64,000 nt of DNA, taken from the NCBI GenBank assembly GCA_019090455.1, contig JAHRWA010000008.1, positions 72,083 to 136,082 on the forward strand, written 5' to 3'. The first letter of the stretch is position 1. Every line of letters starts with the position of its first letter. The notes under the pieces are model-generated. The model saw only the letters and a program-made list of their open reading frames with translations. It was not told where the DNA came from and did no database searches. The translations under genes were made by a program, and so were the position numbers. This document shows positions 9,054 to 18,148 of the stretch, piece by piece. The DNA is from Pseudomonadales bacterium. Lineage in GTDB: Bacteria; Pseudomonadota; Gammaproteobacteria; Pseudomonadales; DC-out160.

Positions 9054-10235
9054 CTAGATGATTTCAATTGCCATTGCTGTAGCTTCGCCACCACCAATAC
9101 ACAATGCAGCAACGCCTTTACTCTTGCCGTATTTTTTAAGCGCATAGATTAGCGATATAATAATACGTGATCCTGTTGAACCCACAGGATGCCCTAATGC
9201 ACAAGCGCCGCCATGTACGTTTACTTTTGCATGGTCTAGGCCCATTTCTTTAATTGGCAGCATGGCTACCATTGCGAATGCTTCATTTATTTCGAATAGG
9301 TCTACATCTGCAGCGCTCCAACCTGTTTTCTTAAACAAGGAAGCCATTGCGCCTAGGGGAGCGATGGTGAATTCAGAAGGATGCTGAGACTGAGTGCTGT
9401 GACCGATAATGCGAGCGAGAGGCTTCAGCCCCTTTTCCTTGGCTACGGACTCTTTCATTAGAACTAGTGCAGAGGCGCCGTCTGAAATAGAGCTAGCATT
9501 GGCAGCAGTGACGGTTCCACCGGTTTTGAATGCGGGCTTTAATGTGGGGATTTTACCAGGATTGGCGTTGCCAGGTTGTTCATCGATAGAGACGACAGTT
9601 TCAGATTTTCGGTTTCTTACTGTGACCGGTACGATCTCTGCTTCGAAGCTGCCTTCGGCAATGGCTTTATTGGCACGGGCTAATGATTCTATGGCATAGG
9701 CATCCATTTCTTCGCGGGTAATGCCTTTTTGGTCTGCGACTTCTTGAGCGAAAGAGCCCATGAGTCGGCCTGTTTCTGCGTCTTCTAAGCCGTCGAGAAA
9801 CATGTGATCTTTAACTTCACCGTGGCCCATACGGAAACCACCACGTGCTTGAGGCATAACGAATGGAGAATTGGTCATGCTTTCCATGCCGCCTGCGACC
9901 ATGATGTCGTTAGTGCCAGCCTTGATTAAGTCATGAGCAAGCATGGCTGCTTTCATGCCGGAACCGCATAATTTATTGATAGTGGTACAGCCTGTTGCTG
10001 CGGGTAGTCCAGCCTGCAATGAGGCCTGACGAGCAGGTCCTTGCTTAAGTCCAGCGGGTAAAACGCAACCCATGATAACTTCTTGAATTTCTTCTGGTTT
10101 TAAATCAGCTCGGGAGACTGCCTCTTTAATAGTAGCGGCCCCTAATTGTGGTGCGGTTAGGCCGGATAGAGCGCCTTGGAATCCACCCATGGGGGTTCTT
10201 GCGCCGGATACGATTACGATATTGTCATTGCTCAT
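9054..10235 (-). CDS. Acetyl-CoA acetyltransferase (thiolase II)
   Basis: Biosynthetic-type thiolase joining or cleaving acetyl/acyl-CoA units. Catalytic signatures are all present: the acyl-accepting Cys in TTINKLCGSGMKAAM, the NEAFA motif, the His in GGACALGHPVGSTGSR and the second Cys in CIGGGEATAMAIE at the C-terminus. The 393-residue length is standard. It stands alone on the minus strand. By function it could make acetoacetyl-CoA for the ethylmalonyl-CoA route encoded 45 kb away, or finish isoleucine or fatty acid oxidation; sequence alone does not decide. Confidence 0.9.
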   Translation of the reverse strand: MSNDNIVIVSGARTPMGGFQGALSGLTAPQLGAATIKEAVSRADLKPEEIQEVIMGCVLPAGLKQGPARQASLQAGLPAATGCTTINKLCGSGMKAAMLAHDLIKAGTNDIMVAGGMESMTNSPFVMPQARGGFRMGHGEVKDHMFLDGLEDAETGRLMGSFAQEVADQKGITREEMDAYAIESLARANKAIAEGSFEAEIVPVTVRNRKSETVVSIDEQPGNANPGKIPTLKPAFKTGGTVTAANASSISDGASALVLMKESVAKEKGLKPLARIIGHSTQSQHPSEFTIAPLGAMASLFKKTGWSAADVDLFEINEAFAMVAMLPIKEMGLDHAKVNVHGGACALGHPVGSTGSRIIISLIYALKKYGKSKGVAALCIGGGEATAMAIEII

Positions 10236-10365
10236 AGTTGATCACCCTTTTCTTGCTGTGGAAAATGGGAGGTATTCTACGATAAAATTCAGCTCGTTGC
10301 TTCCTTTACCCTCTTAGATACAAAAGATTAATGTTGGGCGTCTATGGCAGAGCATTTAATGTGGG

Positions 10366-10410
10366 CTAGGTTCTAGGTTCTAGGTTCTAGGTTCTAGGTT
10401 CTAGGTTCTA
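10366..10410. repeat. Heptamer tandem repeat (TTCTAGG, about 6.4 copies)
   Basis: 45 bases of perfect 7-bp repeats upstream of the thiolase gene and just past the histidine kinase stop. No coding frame uses it. It looks like a slippage-prone simple repeat. Confidence 0.95.
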
Positions 10411-10431
10411 TGGCGTAGGGCGTAAGGGTTG

Positions 10432-12543
10432 TTAGGTTGAGGAGTACCTTGTGGAGAGAGTAGGGTTTGCCGGGTTTGTTTTTTTACCGAGCTTATCTTG
10501 GCATAGCCATTCCGATAGTTTATGACTGAGAATATCTGCTTTGATGGGCTTGGGTATGAAATCATCCATGCCAACTTCTATACAAGCTGTTCTGTCGGTG
10601 GTATGTGCATTTGCGGTAACAGCAATGATAGGGATTCGGGAATCTGTATTTTCGCTTTGCCTAATGGCTAACGTTGCTTCAAAGCCGTTCATTACCGGCA
10701 TTTGGCAATCCATGAGAATGAGGTCATAACGTTTTGTCGCTAACATTTGTAACGCGATTTTACCATTTTCGGCGACGTCAGCAAAAAGCCCTATTTTCTT
10801 CAACAACCCGACTAATACCATTTGATTGACTTTGTTGTCTTCAACCACAAGGAGCTTTCCTTGTAAAACAGGCTGTGTTTTTATTTCCTTCAATGCGAAC
10901 GTAGAAGAGGGTTTATTGTTTTCCACGACCGGTAAGTGAATTGTAATTTGGAAGGAACTGCCTTGATTTAATGTTGACTCCACGGATATCTCTCCTCCCA
11001 TTTGCCGCACTAGATAATAAGACACAGCAAGTCCAATACCGGTGCCCTCGTATTGGCGTGAAAAAAACCGCTCTACCTGACGAAATGATTCAAAAATACC
11101 TTCCTGCATTTCCTGCGGAATTCCGATTCCCGTGTCGTCAATTCTGATCACCATTGTCACGCCGTCTCCAACCGGCTCTAGAATATCTGCAGTCATTCGA
11201 ACTTGTCCCTGGTGCGTAAATTTCACGGCATTTGAAACGATCTTTTCCAATATTTGAGAAAACCGGTATTGATCACCTCGTACCATTTTGGGTAATTCAG
11301 GAGATAGATCTAGTTTGAATTGTAGTCCCTTGTCCATCGCTTGTTGTTGGAATGCGTTGCACGCTTGGGTGATAGTGGTGTTGAGAGGGAAGGGTTCGCG
11401 TTTTAATTTGAGTAGCCCGGCATTGAGCTGACTCAAATCAAGTACATCATCAATTAGCTGAGATAATTTTTGACTGGAGTGTAAGGCGGATGAGACGTAG
11501 TTTTTTTGTTCTTCATTGAGTACTGTTTGTTTCGCTAGCTGTAGCGAACCTTGAATACCGTTGAGAGGTGTCTTGAACTCATGGCTAATTTTGCTGAGAA
11601 AGTCATCTTTTAATTGGTTGCTAGCTTTGAGTCGTTGCAACGTATCTTCAAGCGAGGATTTACTCTGATGAATTTCTTCGATTAAGTGGTCTTGAGTATG
11701 AGTCAGTGCTTCTGTTTTCTTAGCGAGCTGTTGGTCAAAGCTATTTCCAGTTTCATGAATCATGTTTTGGGTAATGCTAGTGAGGCTGTTTTTGATAAGG
11801 CGAATTTGCTGAGAACGAACAGCTAAAGAAATAGTAATCAGTAACGCAGCCAACGTCGTGAGAAATTTTATTGAGGTTATGATGCTATAGCTAGGTATGC
11901 TAAAGGAGAGATTAGTGCTAAGAGTCAGTCCTGTTGCGGTAAACAAACAAAGCATCGCTGCGAATATATAAGTTGCACTTTTGTTGTGGCGTTTCCAGGA
12001 TTGAACGCTGAGATTGAGGGCCGTGCCATAAGTGATGAGAAGTATGCTTGTGGCAATAGCGGTCGCTGATGCGATAGGTATAAAAGGTAGAATGATGATG
12101 AGGCTGATTGCCAATAGGGATCCTGCCCGTATAAAAAAATCGGTTTGTTCGGCAATGAGTATTTTATAAAAATGTTGAGTAAAGGAAAGCCATCCAATAC
12201 TGCTGCAAATCAGTAAAGAGGGAAGTAGGTTTGTTATCCATAGATGATGTTGTGCGCGCCATGGGTAAAGATCAATGGCGAACAAATGATGAGATCCGAG
12301 AAGGATCAGTGCAATCGCAAGATAGCCTTGATCTTTGTCGCGACTAACAAAATGGAAAATGAGATTGCAGGTAATAAAGGTGGCTAATATACCGTAGAAG
12401 AAACTTTGCAATACGATATGAAGAGAGCCAACGCTAGCGAAATAAAGGCTACTTATTTCTATGGCCTGGGTTGGGTTTGTGTCAGCAATGGATTGAGAGC
12501 AGATCAAACAACCGAATACAAATGTAAGCCAAAAGCTTTTCAT
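10432..12543 (-). CDS. Membrane hybrid sensor histidine kinase with receiver domain (7TM-DISM type)
   Basis: Order of parts in the 703-residue product: signal peptide (MKSFWLTFVFGCLICSQSIA); about seven membrane helices (residues ~45-260) of 7TMR-DISM type; a coiled-coil linker; HisKA with SHEFKTPLNGIQGS (His near 321); HATPase with N, G1 and G2 boxes (IVSNAVKFT, DDTGIGIP, GTGIGLAVSYYL); and a receiver domain with acidic pocket VVEDNKVNQ and phospho-acceptor Asp in LILMDCQMPVMNG (near 610), plus the Lys in FIPKPI. There is no HPt domain, so one elsewhere must receive the phosphate. I chose ATG 12543 because it yields a proper signal peptide; a longer GTG frame begins at 12606. The input signal is unknown. 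Confidence 0.85.
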   Translation of the reverse strand: MKSFWLTFVFGCLICSQSIADTNPTQAIEISSLYFASVGSLHIVLQSFFYGILATFITCNLIFHFVSRDKDQGYLAIALILLGSHHLFAIDLYPWRAQHHLWITNLLPSLLICSSIGWLSFTQHFYKILIAEQTDFFIRAGSLLAISLIIILPFIPIASATAIATSILLITYGTALNLSVQSWKRHNKSATYIFAAMLCLFTATGLTLSTNLSFSIPSYSIITSIKFLTTLAALLITISLAVRSQQIRLIKNSLTSITQNMIHETGNSFDQQLAKKTEALTHTQDHLIEEIHQSKSSLEDTLQRLKASNQLKDDFLSKISHEFKTPLNGIQGSLQLAKQTVLNEEQKNYVSSALHSSQKLSQLIDDVLDLSQLNAGLLKLKREPFPLNTTITQACNAFQQQAMDKGLQFKLDLSPELPKMVRGDQYRFSQILEKIVSNAVKFTHQGQVRMTADILEPVGDGVTMVIRIDDTGIGIPQEMQEGIFESFRQVERFFSRQYEGTGIGLAVSYYLVRQMGGEISVESTLNQGSSFQITIHLPVVENNKPSSTFALKEIKTQPVLQGKLLVVEDNKVNQMVLVGLLKKIGLFADVAENGKIALQMLATKRYDLILMDCQMPVMNGFEATLAIRQSENTDSRIPIIAVTANAHTTDRTACIEVGMDDFIPKPIKADILSHKLSEWLCQDKLGKKTNPANPTLSTRYSST

Positions 12544-12614
12544 TACCAGTCTTCCCTGAATAATACGACGTCCTTTGTCTTCGTGAATGATGAGTGCTGC
12601 ATTCACCTTATTTA

Positions 12615-12666
12615 CTAATACAAATAGCTAATACAAATAGCTAATACAAAAAGCTAATACAAAAAG
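12615..12666. repeat. 13-bp tandem repeat, four copies
   Basis: CTAATACAAATAG twice, then CTAATACAAAAAG twice, in the region upstream of the histidine kinase gene. AT-rich; it may overlap that gene's promoter. Confidence 0.95.
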
Positions 12667-12701
12667 ACTAGTTCAAGTGTTTTTGTTTGACTGTGTGAGT
12701 T

Positions 12702-12719
12702 TTGTATCTTGAGATACAA
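12702..12719. promoter_or_regulatory. Palindromic operator candidate
   Basis: TTGTATCT-TG-AGATACAA, perfect 8-bp arms, in the divergent region between the histidine kinase and saccharopine dehydrogenase genes. A matching half-site AGATACAA occurs at 10316-10323 upstream of the thiolase. The cognate regulator is unknown. Confidence 0.45.
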
Positions 12720-12814
12720 TTATAGGTAGCAGGTAGAGACGCAATTCATCGACGTTTTTTAGAAGCCGTTTTTGTCACTGAGCCACGTTATAAAATGTAT
12801 GTTCGCGTTGATGT

Positions 12815-12841
12815 CCATTAATGCACGTCGTGCATTAATGG
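12815..12841. promoter_or_regulatory. 27-bp palindrome upstream of saccharopine dehydrogenase
   Basis: CCATTAATGCAC and GTGCATTAATGG are perfect 12-bp arms around GTC, ending about 52 bases before the start codon. There is no T-tract, so an operator is more likely than a terminator. It could bind a dimeric regulator of the lysine catabolic genes that follow. Confidence 0.55.
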
Positions 12842-12893
12842 TTGCTGGCTAAAGGCTATTTTCGTTGATCGAATGAAAATCAAGGAGTGATGT

Positions 12894-13979
12894 ATGAATC
12901 GAGTGGCGATCGTAGGGGCGGGGAAAATAGGCGGTGCAATAGCAAAGCATCTATACCATTGTGGGGATTATGATGTTGTTGTTGGCGATTTTGAACAGCA
13001 GGCATTAGATCGTTTGACGCGACATCTACCCGTTGCCATCAAACAAATTGATGTATTAAATCAGACGGAATTGGACGGCTTTTTAAAAGGCGTGGATGTG
13101 GTTATCTCCGCTTGCTCTTATCGTCTCAATATTCGAATTGCTGAGGCGGCCCTTAGAGTGGGTTGTAGTTATTTTGATTTGACCGAAGATGTGGCCACCA
13201 CTGCTGCGGTTCGAAAAATTGCAGAGCAGGCTGTAGTAGGACAAATCTTTATGCCGCAGTGTGGTCTCGCACCGGGTTATATTGGCATTTTAGGGAATCA
13301 TTTATGTTCACAATTTGATGAGCCCGAACGTGTCAAAATGCGTGTGGGAGCCTTGCCACAATTTCCTTCCAATATGATGATGTATAACCTGACTTGGTCT
13401 ACGGATGGTTTAGTTAACGAGTATTGCAATCTCTGTGAAGCGATTGTTGACGGCCGGCGTATTGAAGTGTTGCCGCTGGAAGGTATTGAGCATTTCTCTA
13501 TGGATGGGATTGATTATGAGGCGTTTAATACTTCAGGGGGGTTGGGCACCCTGGCGGAAACGCTTGAGGGGAAGGTCAAAGCGCTTGACTACAAAACAGT
13601 GCGTTATAAAGGGCATTGCTATTTGATGACCTTTTTAACGAAAAGTCTACGATTAGCAAAGAAGAAAGATCTGTTGTTGGAAATATTGGAAGATGCCGTT
13701 CCCATTACTATGCAAGATGTGGTGCTCATATTTTGTAGTGTCAGTGGGAAACGTGATGGTCAACTAACGCAAATTACCGATGCACGGAAAATATATCATC
13801 GCGAGTTATACGGTGAGCATTGGAGTTCGATTCAGTTGACAACCTCTTCTTCGATTGCGGCTGTGGTGGATTTGCACCGGGAAGGGAAATTGCCAAACCG
13901 TGGTTTTGTGCGACAAGAAAATGTTAATTTCGATGAATTGAGCGCGAATCGCTTTGGGCAGTTTTACACTGTCGAATAA
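12894..13979 (+). CDS. Saccharopine dehydrogenase family protein
   Basis: An N-terminal Rossmann fold (VAIVGAGKIGGAIAKHL) and the family's DVVISACSYRLNIRIAEAALRVGCSYFDLTED stretch identify the saccharopine dehydrogenase group. The length, 361 residues, suits the glutamate-forming (saccharopine to aminoadipate semialdehyde) branch. The next gene encodes an ALDH7-type aldehyde dehydrogenase that would oxidise the semialdehyde, which supports a lysine degradation role through saccharopine. No lysine-ketoglutarate reductase is in the window. The start has AAGGAG in front. Other members of this fold act on carboxynorspermidine, so substrate assignment is inferred. Confidence 0.78.
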   Translation: MNRVAIVGAGKIGGAIAKHLYHCGDYDVVVGDFEQQALDRLTRHLPVAIKQIDVLNQTELDGFLKGVDVVISACSYRLNIRIAEAALRVGCSYFDLTEDVATTAAVRKIAEQAVVGQIFMPQCGLAPGYIGILGNHLCSQFDEPERVKMRVGALPQFPSNMMMYNLTWSTDGLVNEYCNLCEAIVDGRRIEVLPLEGIEHFSMDGIDYEAFNTSGGLGTLAETLEGKVKALDYKTVRYKGHCYLMTFLTKSLRLAKKKDLLLEILEDAVPITMQDVVLIFCSVSGKRDGQLTQITDARKIYHRELYGEHWSSIQLTTSSSIAAVVDLHREGKLPNRGFVRQENVNFDELSANRFGQFYTVE

Positions 13980-14071
13980 GTTGCACAAGTGAATAAGTTG
14001 TTCAAACGAATAAATTAAAAATTTAGATTTGTCATGCGGATGACGAAAAGCGAATGCACAGGGAGTAGTTT

Positions 14072-15631
14072 ATGGCGTGGAAAAAAGAACTTGGACTCGA
14101 TAAATTAGTTCATCAATCTCAGTACCCAGCCGTGATGATAGGTTCACAGATGAGTTTGGGGCTGGGTGATTCAATAAAAGATTTCTCCCCTATTGATGGT
14201 CGAGAGATTGGCAAATTTAAGGCAGCATCAGCAAGTCAGGTGAACGAAGCCATTCAGGCCGCTTCCGTGGTGTTTCCTCTTTGGCGTATGGTCCCTGCTC
14301 CTAAACGAGGACAATTGGTTTTAAAAATTGCCGAAATTGTAAGAGCGAAAAAAACGGCATTGGCAGAATTAATCAGTGTAGAGGTAGGAAAAATACATCA
14401 AGAAGCGTTGGGTGAAGTACAGGAGTGGATTGATGTCTGTGATTTTGCTGTGGGACTTTCCCGTCAACTCTATGGTCTTACCATAGCCAGTGAACGCCCG
14501 TCCCATCGGATGATGGAACAATGGCTACCGCTTGGCAACGTGGGCGTGATATCCGCGTTTAATTTTCCGGTGGCAGTCTGGGCGTGGAATGCGATGTTGG
14601 CATTTGTTTGTGGCGACCCCGTGATTTGGAAGGCTTCGGAAAAAGCACCTTTGTGTGCGTTCGCTTGTCAGAATATCGTGATGGAAGCACTGAATAGTTT
14701 TGAAGAGTTTGACTCTGTGAAAGAGGGCCTTAGTAGTGTCGTTCAAGGCGCTGTTGAAACGGGTGAGGCTTTAACTAAAAGTGAGTTTGTACCGCTAATC
14801 TCCGCTACGGGTTCTATTCCCATGGGGAAAAAAGTCGCATCCGTCGTAGGTGCTAGGTTGGGTCGATCGTTGCTGGAGTTGGGCGGCAACAATGCCATGA
14901 TTTTGACTGAGTCGGCGAATATGGCCATGGCAATTAGAGCTGTGGTCTTTTCTGCTGTGGGAACGACGGGGCAGCGGTGTACCACTTTGCGTCGTCTTAT
15001 CGTGCACTGCTCAAAGAGTAGCGAAGTGATTGTGCAATTAAAAAAAATGTACAGCCAAATTTCTATTGGTGATCCACTTGATGAGAATAATCTTCTCGGA
15101 CCTCTGATCGATGAGGCTGCCTATACAGCGATGTCAGTGGCGTTAGATGCCGCACAGGATCAAGGTGGAATTGTTATTTGTGGAGGTGGAAGAGTAACAA
15201 GCAATGTGCCGGGTGGGGTTTATGTGCAGCCTGCTGTGGTAAAAATGAGTCGTCAATCCGCGGTAATGATTACGGAGACCTTTGCGCCGATTCTGTATGT
15301 TATCGAATACGATGAATTCGAAGAGGCTATTCGAATTCATAACGAGGTGCCACAAGGTTTATCGTCGGCCATCTTTACTCAACTGGGTCAGCAGGCAGAG
15401 CTGTTCATTTCACCTGCGGGATCAGACTGTGGAATTGCCAATGTGAATATCGGTACGTCCGGCGCTGAAATAGGCGGCGCTTTTGGTGGTGAGAAGGAGA
15501 CTGGTGGTGGTAGAGAGTCGGGGTCTGATGCCTGGAAGAATTACATGCGGCGAGCCACTAATACCATCAATTATGGTGATGAATTGCCATTGTCCCAAGG
15601 TATTAAATTTGATTTAGATTCGTCGATTTAG
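14072..15631 (+). CDS. ALDH7-family aldehyde dehydrogenase (probable alpha-aminoadipic semialdehyde dehydrogenase)
   Basis: NAD-dependent aldehyde dehydrogenase of the antiquitin (ALDH7) group. The PLGNVGVISAFNFPVAVWAWN region is characteristic; the general-base Glu lies in LLELGGNNAMI and the catalytic Cys in GTTGQRCTTLRR. The C-terminus carries GGAFGGEKETGGGRESGSDAWK, also typical of this group. In animals and several bacteria these enzymes oxidise aminoadipate semialdehyde from lysine, matching the saccharopine dehydrogenase gene 92 bases upstream. Length (519 residues) is normal; ribosome site AGGGAG. The short gap between the two genes holds GAATAAGTTG duplicated. Confidence 0.85.
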   Translation: MAWKKELGLDKLVHQSQYPAVMIGSQMSLGLGDSIKDFSPIDGREIGKFKAASASQVNEAIQAASVVFPLWRMVPAPKRGQLVLKIAEIVRAKKTALAELISVEVGKIHQEALGEVQEWIDVCDFAVGLSRQLYGLTIASERPSHRMMEQWLPLGNVGVISAFNFPVAVWAWNAMLAFVCGDPVIWKASEKAPLCAFACQNIVMEALNSFEEFDSVKEGLSSVVQGAVETGEALTKSEFVPLISATGSIPMGKKVASVVGARLGRSLLELGGNNAMILTESANMAMAIRAVVFSAVGTTGQRCTTLRRLIVHCSKSSEVIVQLKKMYSQISIGDPLDENNLLGPLIDEAAYTAMSVALDAAQDQGGIVICGGGRVTSNVPGGVYVQPAVVKMSRQSAVMITETFAPILYVIEYDEFEEAIRIHNEVPQGLSSAIFTQLGQQAELFISPAGSDCGIANVNIGTSGAEIGGAFGGEKETGGGRESGSDAWKNYMRRATNTINYGDELPLSQGIKFDLDSSI

Positions 15632-15844
15632 AAATTAAGAATTAGGTTTTGAGTCATGATAATTTTAGGGCTGTCGTTAATGTCACTGAACTTAACGAAT
15701 GACATTGATCTTTTAACTAACGAGATCGAACTTAAACTGTTGGTGGGCGGGTATTATCATTTTGGTGGTTGTGGCATCATGACTGAAAAACGACATGTTC
15801 TGTCAATCGACATGGTCTAAGTGGCTTAGGGAGAGAATAAAGAC

Positions 15845-16708
15845 GTGAATATCGATGAAGTTGTGCGTAGGCAGAAAATGAGAAATGTGTCTTCTCATCG
15901 CCAAGTAACGTTATGGGTTAAGATTGTAAATCGACTATTGATATTTGCTGCCATCCTCTTCGCGGGTAATGTGATTGCCGACACGACTATTGTTTTTAAA
16001 CAACTAGGGGGTAGCCAGAAAACCATACCGTTGCAGGTGAGTAACGGCAAAGTGCGGATCGAGCTGTCTGGTGATTCATTTGTGTTGTTTGATAGTGCGA
16101 AGAAGACGATAACTAAAATTGATAGTAAGCAGAGTAGTTATGTTGTTATAGATGAAGTGTCACTAAATGTGATGGCGAGTACCATGAAAAATTTGAAAAA
16201 TAACTTCATGGCGCAGATGCAAAACCTATCACCGGAAAATAAAACGCAAATGCAGATGATGATGGGGAAAATGGTAGGGGCACCGGAAGAGGTGATTAAA
16301 GTTAAGAAAAGCATGGAGTTCACCCGTACTGGGATGAATAAAAAAATTGCTGGATACCATTGCGATGTTATCGAGGGCGTTAATCAGGGTGTGAAAGTGT
16401 CGGAGATATGTGTAGTGCAACGTGACAAAACGAACATTTCTCATGGAGATTTTGAAAGCCTGAAGCAGTTTTTTGATTTTATGAAAAATATTACATCAAA
16501 ATTTCCCGGCGGCGAGAAGATGAAAAAGGCTTTTGAATTCTGGGAATCTGATTTGGATGTAGTGCCGATACAGATGAAACAGTATGAGAGTGGTAAGGTG
16601 AAGTCTACTTATCAGATTGATAAGATCAGCAATGCAACATTGAATGTGACTGAATTCAATGTTCCTAAAGAATATCAGAAACGAAACGTTCTACCGGGAA
16701 TGAAGTGA
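15845..16708 (+). CDS. Exported DUF4412-like protein
   Basis: The product has an N-terminal export signal (LLIFAAILFAGNVIA), then DTTIVFKQLGGSQKTIPLQVSNGKVRIEL and a central KKIAGYHCDVIEG stretch. This resembles DUF4412 proteins, which are periplasmic or outer-membrane-associated and of unknown role. Met-rich helical segments (KTQMQMMMGKMV) occur in the middle. GTG 15845 has GGGAGAG upstream; ATG 15878 is a reasonable alternative that shortens the cytoplasmic tail before the signal. It is not obviously in an operon. Confidence 0.6.
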   Translation: MNIDEVVRRQKMRNVSSHRQVTLWVKIVNRLLIFAAILFAGNVIADTTIVFKQLGGSQKTIPLQVSNGKVRIELSGDSFVLFDSAKKTITKIDSKQSSYVVIDEVSLNVMASTMKNLKNNFMAQMQNLSPENKTQMQMMMGKMVGAPEEVIKVKKSMEFTRTGMNKKIAGYHCDVIEGVNQGVKVSEICVVQRDKTNISHGDFESLKQFFDFMKNITSKFPGGEKMKKAFEFWESDLDVVPIQMKQYESGKVKSTYQIDKISNATLNVTEFNVPKEYQKRNVLPGMK

Positions 16709-16869
16709 ACTGGTGACGACAATCTCGGTTTAGTTTGACTGTATTAGGCAATCCATAGATCCAGAAAAGCACTAATCCTGGTTGTGGCTATAATATTTTA
16801 GTTGCCTCACGAGTAAGCGTATCCTTGAAAATGAACATTAAGGGGACGTTAAATTTAAATTGAAGAAGT

Positions 16870-17838
16870 ATGAGTGACCCTATGGCGAGTAAGACACCTG
16901 ATAATCGAAAACGCATCGAGCCCACTTTAACCTTAGGTGCGAATGAGCCTGTCGCAAAAAAGGCTAATAAAAAGGTAGCGTCTGCGGAGATTACATCGAA
17001 GGGGCGATCTGAGAAGAAAGTCAATTCGCGGGCCGCTTTGTCTCAAGCTGCAAAATTAGGGTCAGGGTCAGGACCAGTGACGGGATCAGTGTCAGCTAAA
17101 ACGAGTCCGCTCTCGAATGAGAAAGAGGCGCCTTCAGCGAATACCAGTGGGGGGCAAGGTCTTAAAAATAGTTTGTTTGTTATTGTTATTGTCCTGCTCA
17201 TCGGTGTTATTGGTGCTGGCGGGCTGTTTTTTGTGCAGCAACTGGATGGGTTGCGGAGTGAGTTACTGTCGTCGAAAGATGCGCTGAATGTTTCTTCCTC
17301 GCAGCTTGGCGATCTCGAAACTAGGCTCTCCAGCACCGATAAAACGATTGATCAAGCTGGCAATAAAGTCAGTGGAACACTGGCGGAATTGGATAGTGAA
17401 GTTCGAAAACTATGGGCGATAGCGAATAAGCGTAATAAAAATGCAATTAGTGAAAATAAAAAATCAACGGCTGCAATGAATAAAGCCCTGGGGAAAGTGA
17501 AAAAGTCGGTTGAAGCGGTGAAGAAGCAAGCTATTCAAGTACAGAAGTCGAGCGATGTGCAGGCCAAGACAATTCAAAGCTTAAGCAGCACGGTGAAAGA
17601 ACTTGAACGGCAGTTAGAGGTGCAAAATAGTCAGTTCATTACATTGCAGCAGGATCTAGTTAAATTATCGAAGCAATCCGATCTGTCTGATACGGTTAAG
17701 TCCAACGTACAAGCCCTGACTGCAATAGATGCCTACAGACGTCAAACCAATGCGAGTATAGAGCAGCTCAATCAAGACATTAGGAATTTGTTTTTGCGAA
17801 CAGCGCCACCGGGATCAGTGCCAAAAGCGGGCTTATAG
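16870..17838 (+). CDS. Single-pass membrane coiled-coil protein, unknown function
   Basis: 322 residues. A basic, Ser/Ala/Lys-rich cytoplasmic tail (1-95) is followed by one membrane helix (about 98-118, NSLFVIVIVLLIGVIGAGGLFFV) and a long periplasmic coiled coil (about 120-300), heptad-rich with many Lys and Gln. No enzymatic motif is visible. The layout resembles tethering or spacer proteins of the envelope. I do not recognise the family. The N-terminal tail includes a short GS-rich repeat (KLGSGSGPVTGSVS). Confidence 0.6.
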   Translation: MSDPMASKTPDNRKRIEPTLTLGANEPVAKKANKKVASAEITSKGRSEKKVNSRAALSQAAKLGSGSGPVTGSVSAKTSPLSNEKEAPSANTSGGQGLKNSLFVIVIVLLIGVIGAGGLFFVQQLDGLRSELLSSKDALNVSSSQLGDLETRLSSTDKTIDQAGNKVSGTLAELDSEVRKLWAIANKRNKNAISENKKSTAAMNKALGKVKKSVEAVKKQAIQVQKSSDVQAKTIQSLSSTVKELERQLEVQNSQFITLQQDLVKLSKQSDLSDTVKSNVQALTAIDAYRRQTNASIEQLNQDIRNLFLRTAPPGSVPKAGL

Positions 17839-17911
17839 AAAAGGGGTATAGGGACGTGGGTGGTGCGCCTAACGGTGTTCAATAGATAAGAATAAAAATC
17901 AAATGAGCGCT

Positions 17912-17939
17912 TTAACATGCTTTTTGCACCTGGTACAAT
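17912..17939 (+). promoter_or_regulatory. Sigma-70 promoter of tRNA-Leu
   Basis: TTAACA, a 16-base spacer, then TACAAT, followed by a GC-rich discriminator (GCCGCCC), the usual form of a stringently controlled stable-RNA promoter. The tRNA begins about 100 bases downstream. Confidence 0.65.
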
Positions 17940-18048
17940 GCCGCCCTCTCTTGGTTAGGAGTAGCTCGCTAATTACTCATAGTAATCCTAATCAGAGTGA
18001 AGATAACGATTTAACTCGTTATACGAAAGAGTATCAGTAAATATATGT

Positions 18049-18133
18049 GCGCCAGTGGTGAAATTGGTAGACACGCTGGATTTAGGTTCCAGTGTCGCGA
18101 GACGTGTAGGTTCAAGTCCTACCTGGCGCACCA
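18049..18133 (+). tRNA. tRNA-Leu (anticodon UAG)
   Basis: 85 bases with an encoded CCA end. The acceptor stem GCGCCAG pairs with CTGGCGC; the anticodon stem CTGGA/TCCAG encloses loop TTTAGGT, giving anticodon TAG; the variable arm is long, as expected for a class II tRNA. The 3' part is the integration target of the adjoining element, which restores it perfectly. Confidence 0.97.
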
Positions 18134-18139
18134 TTTACA
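18078..18139 (+). repeat. attL: tRNA-side copy of the 62-bp attachment repeat
   Basis: Covers the anticodon-stem-to-CCA part of tRNA-Leu plus six bases beyond it. Identical to 28198-28259; identity stops at T/C on the left and A/G on the right. Confidence 0.95.
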
Positions 18140-18148
18140 ATCAACAAC

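Noticed and set aside
10366-10410. CRISPR-like array
   Set aside because: Units are 7 bp with no spacers; the other tandem repeats in the window are also contiguous. No cas genes.
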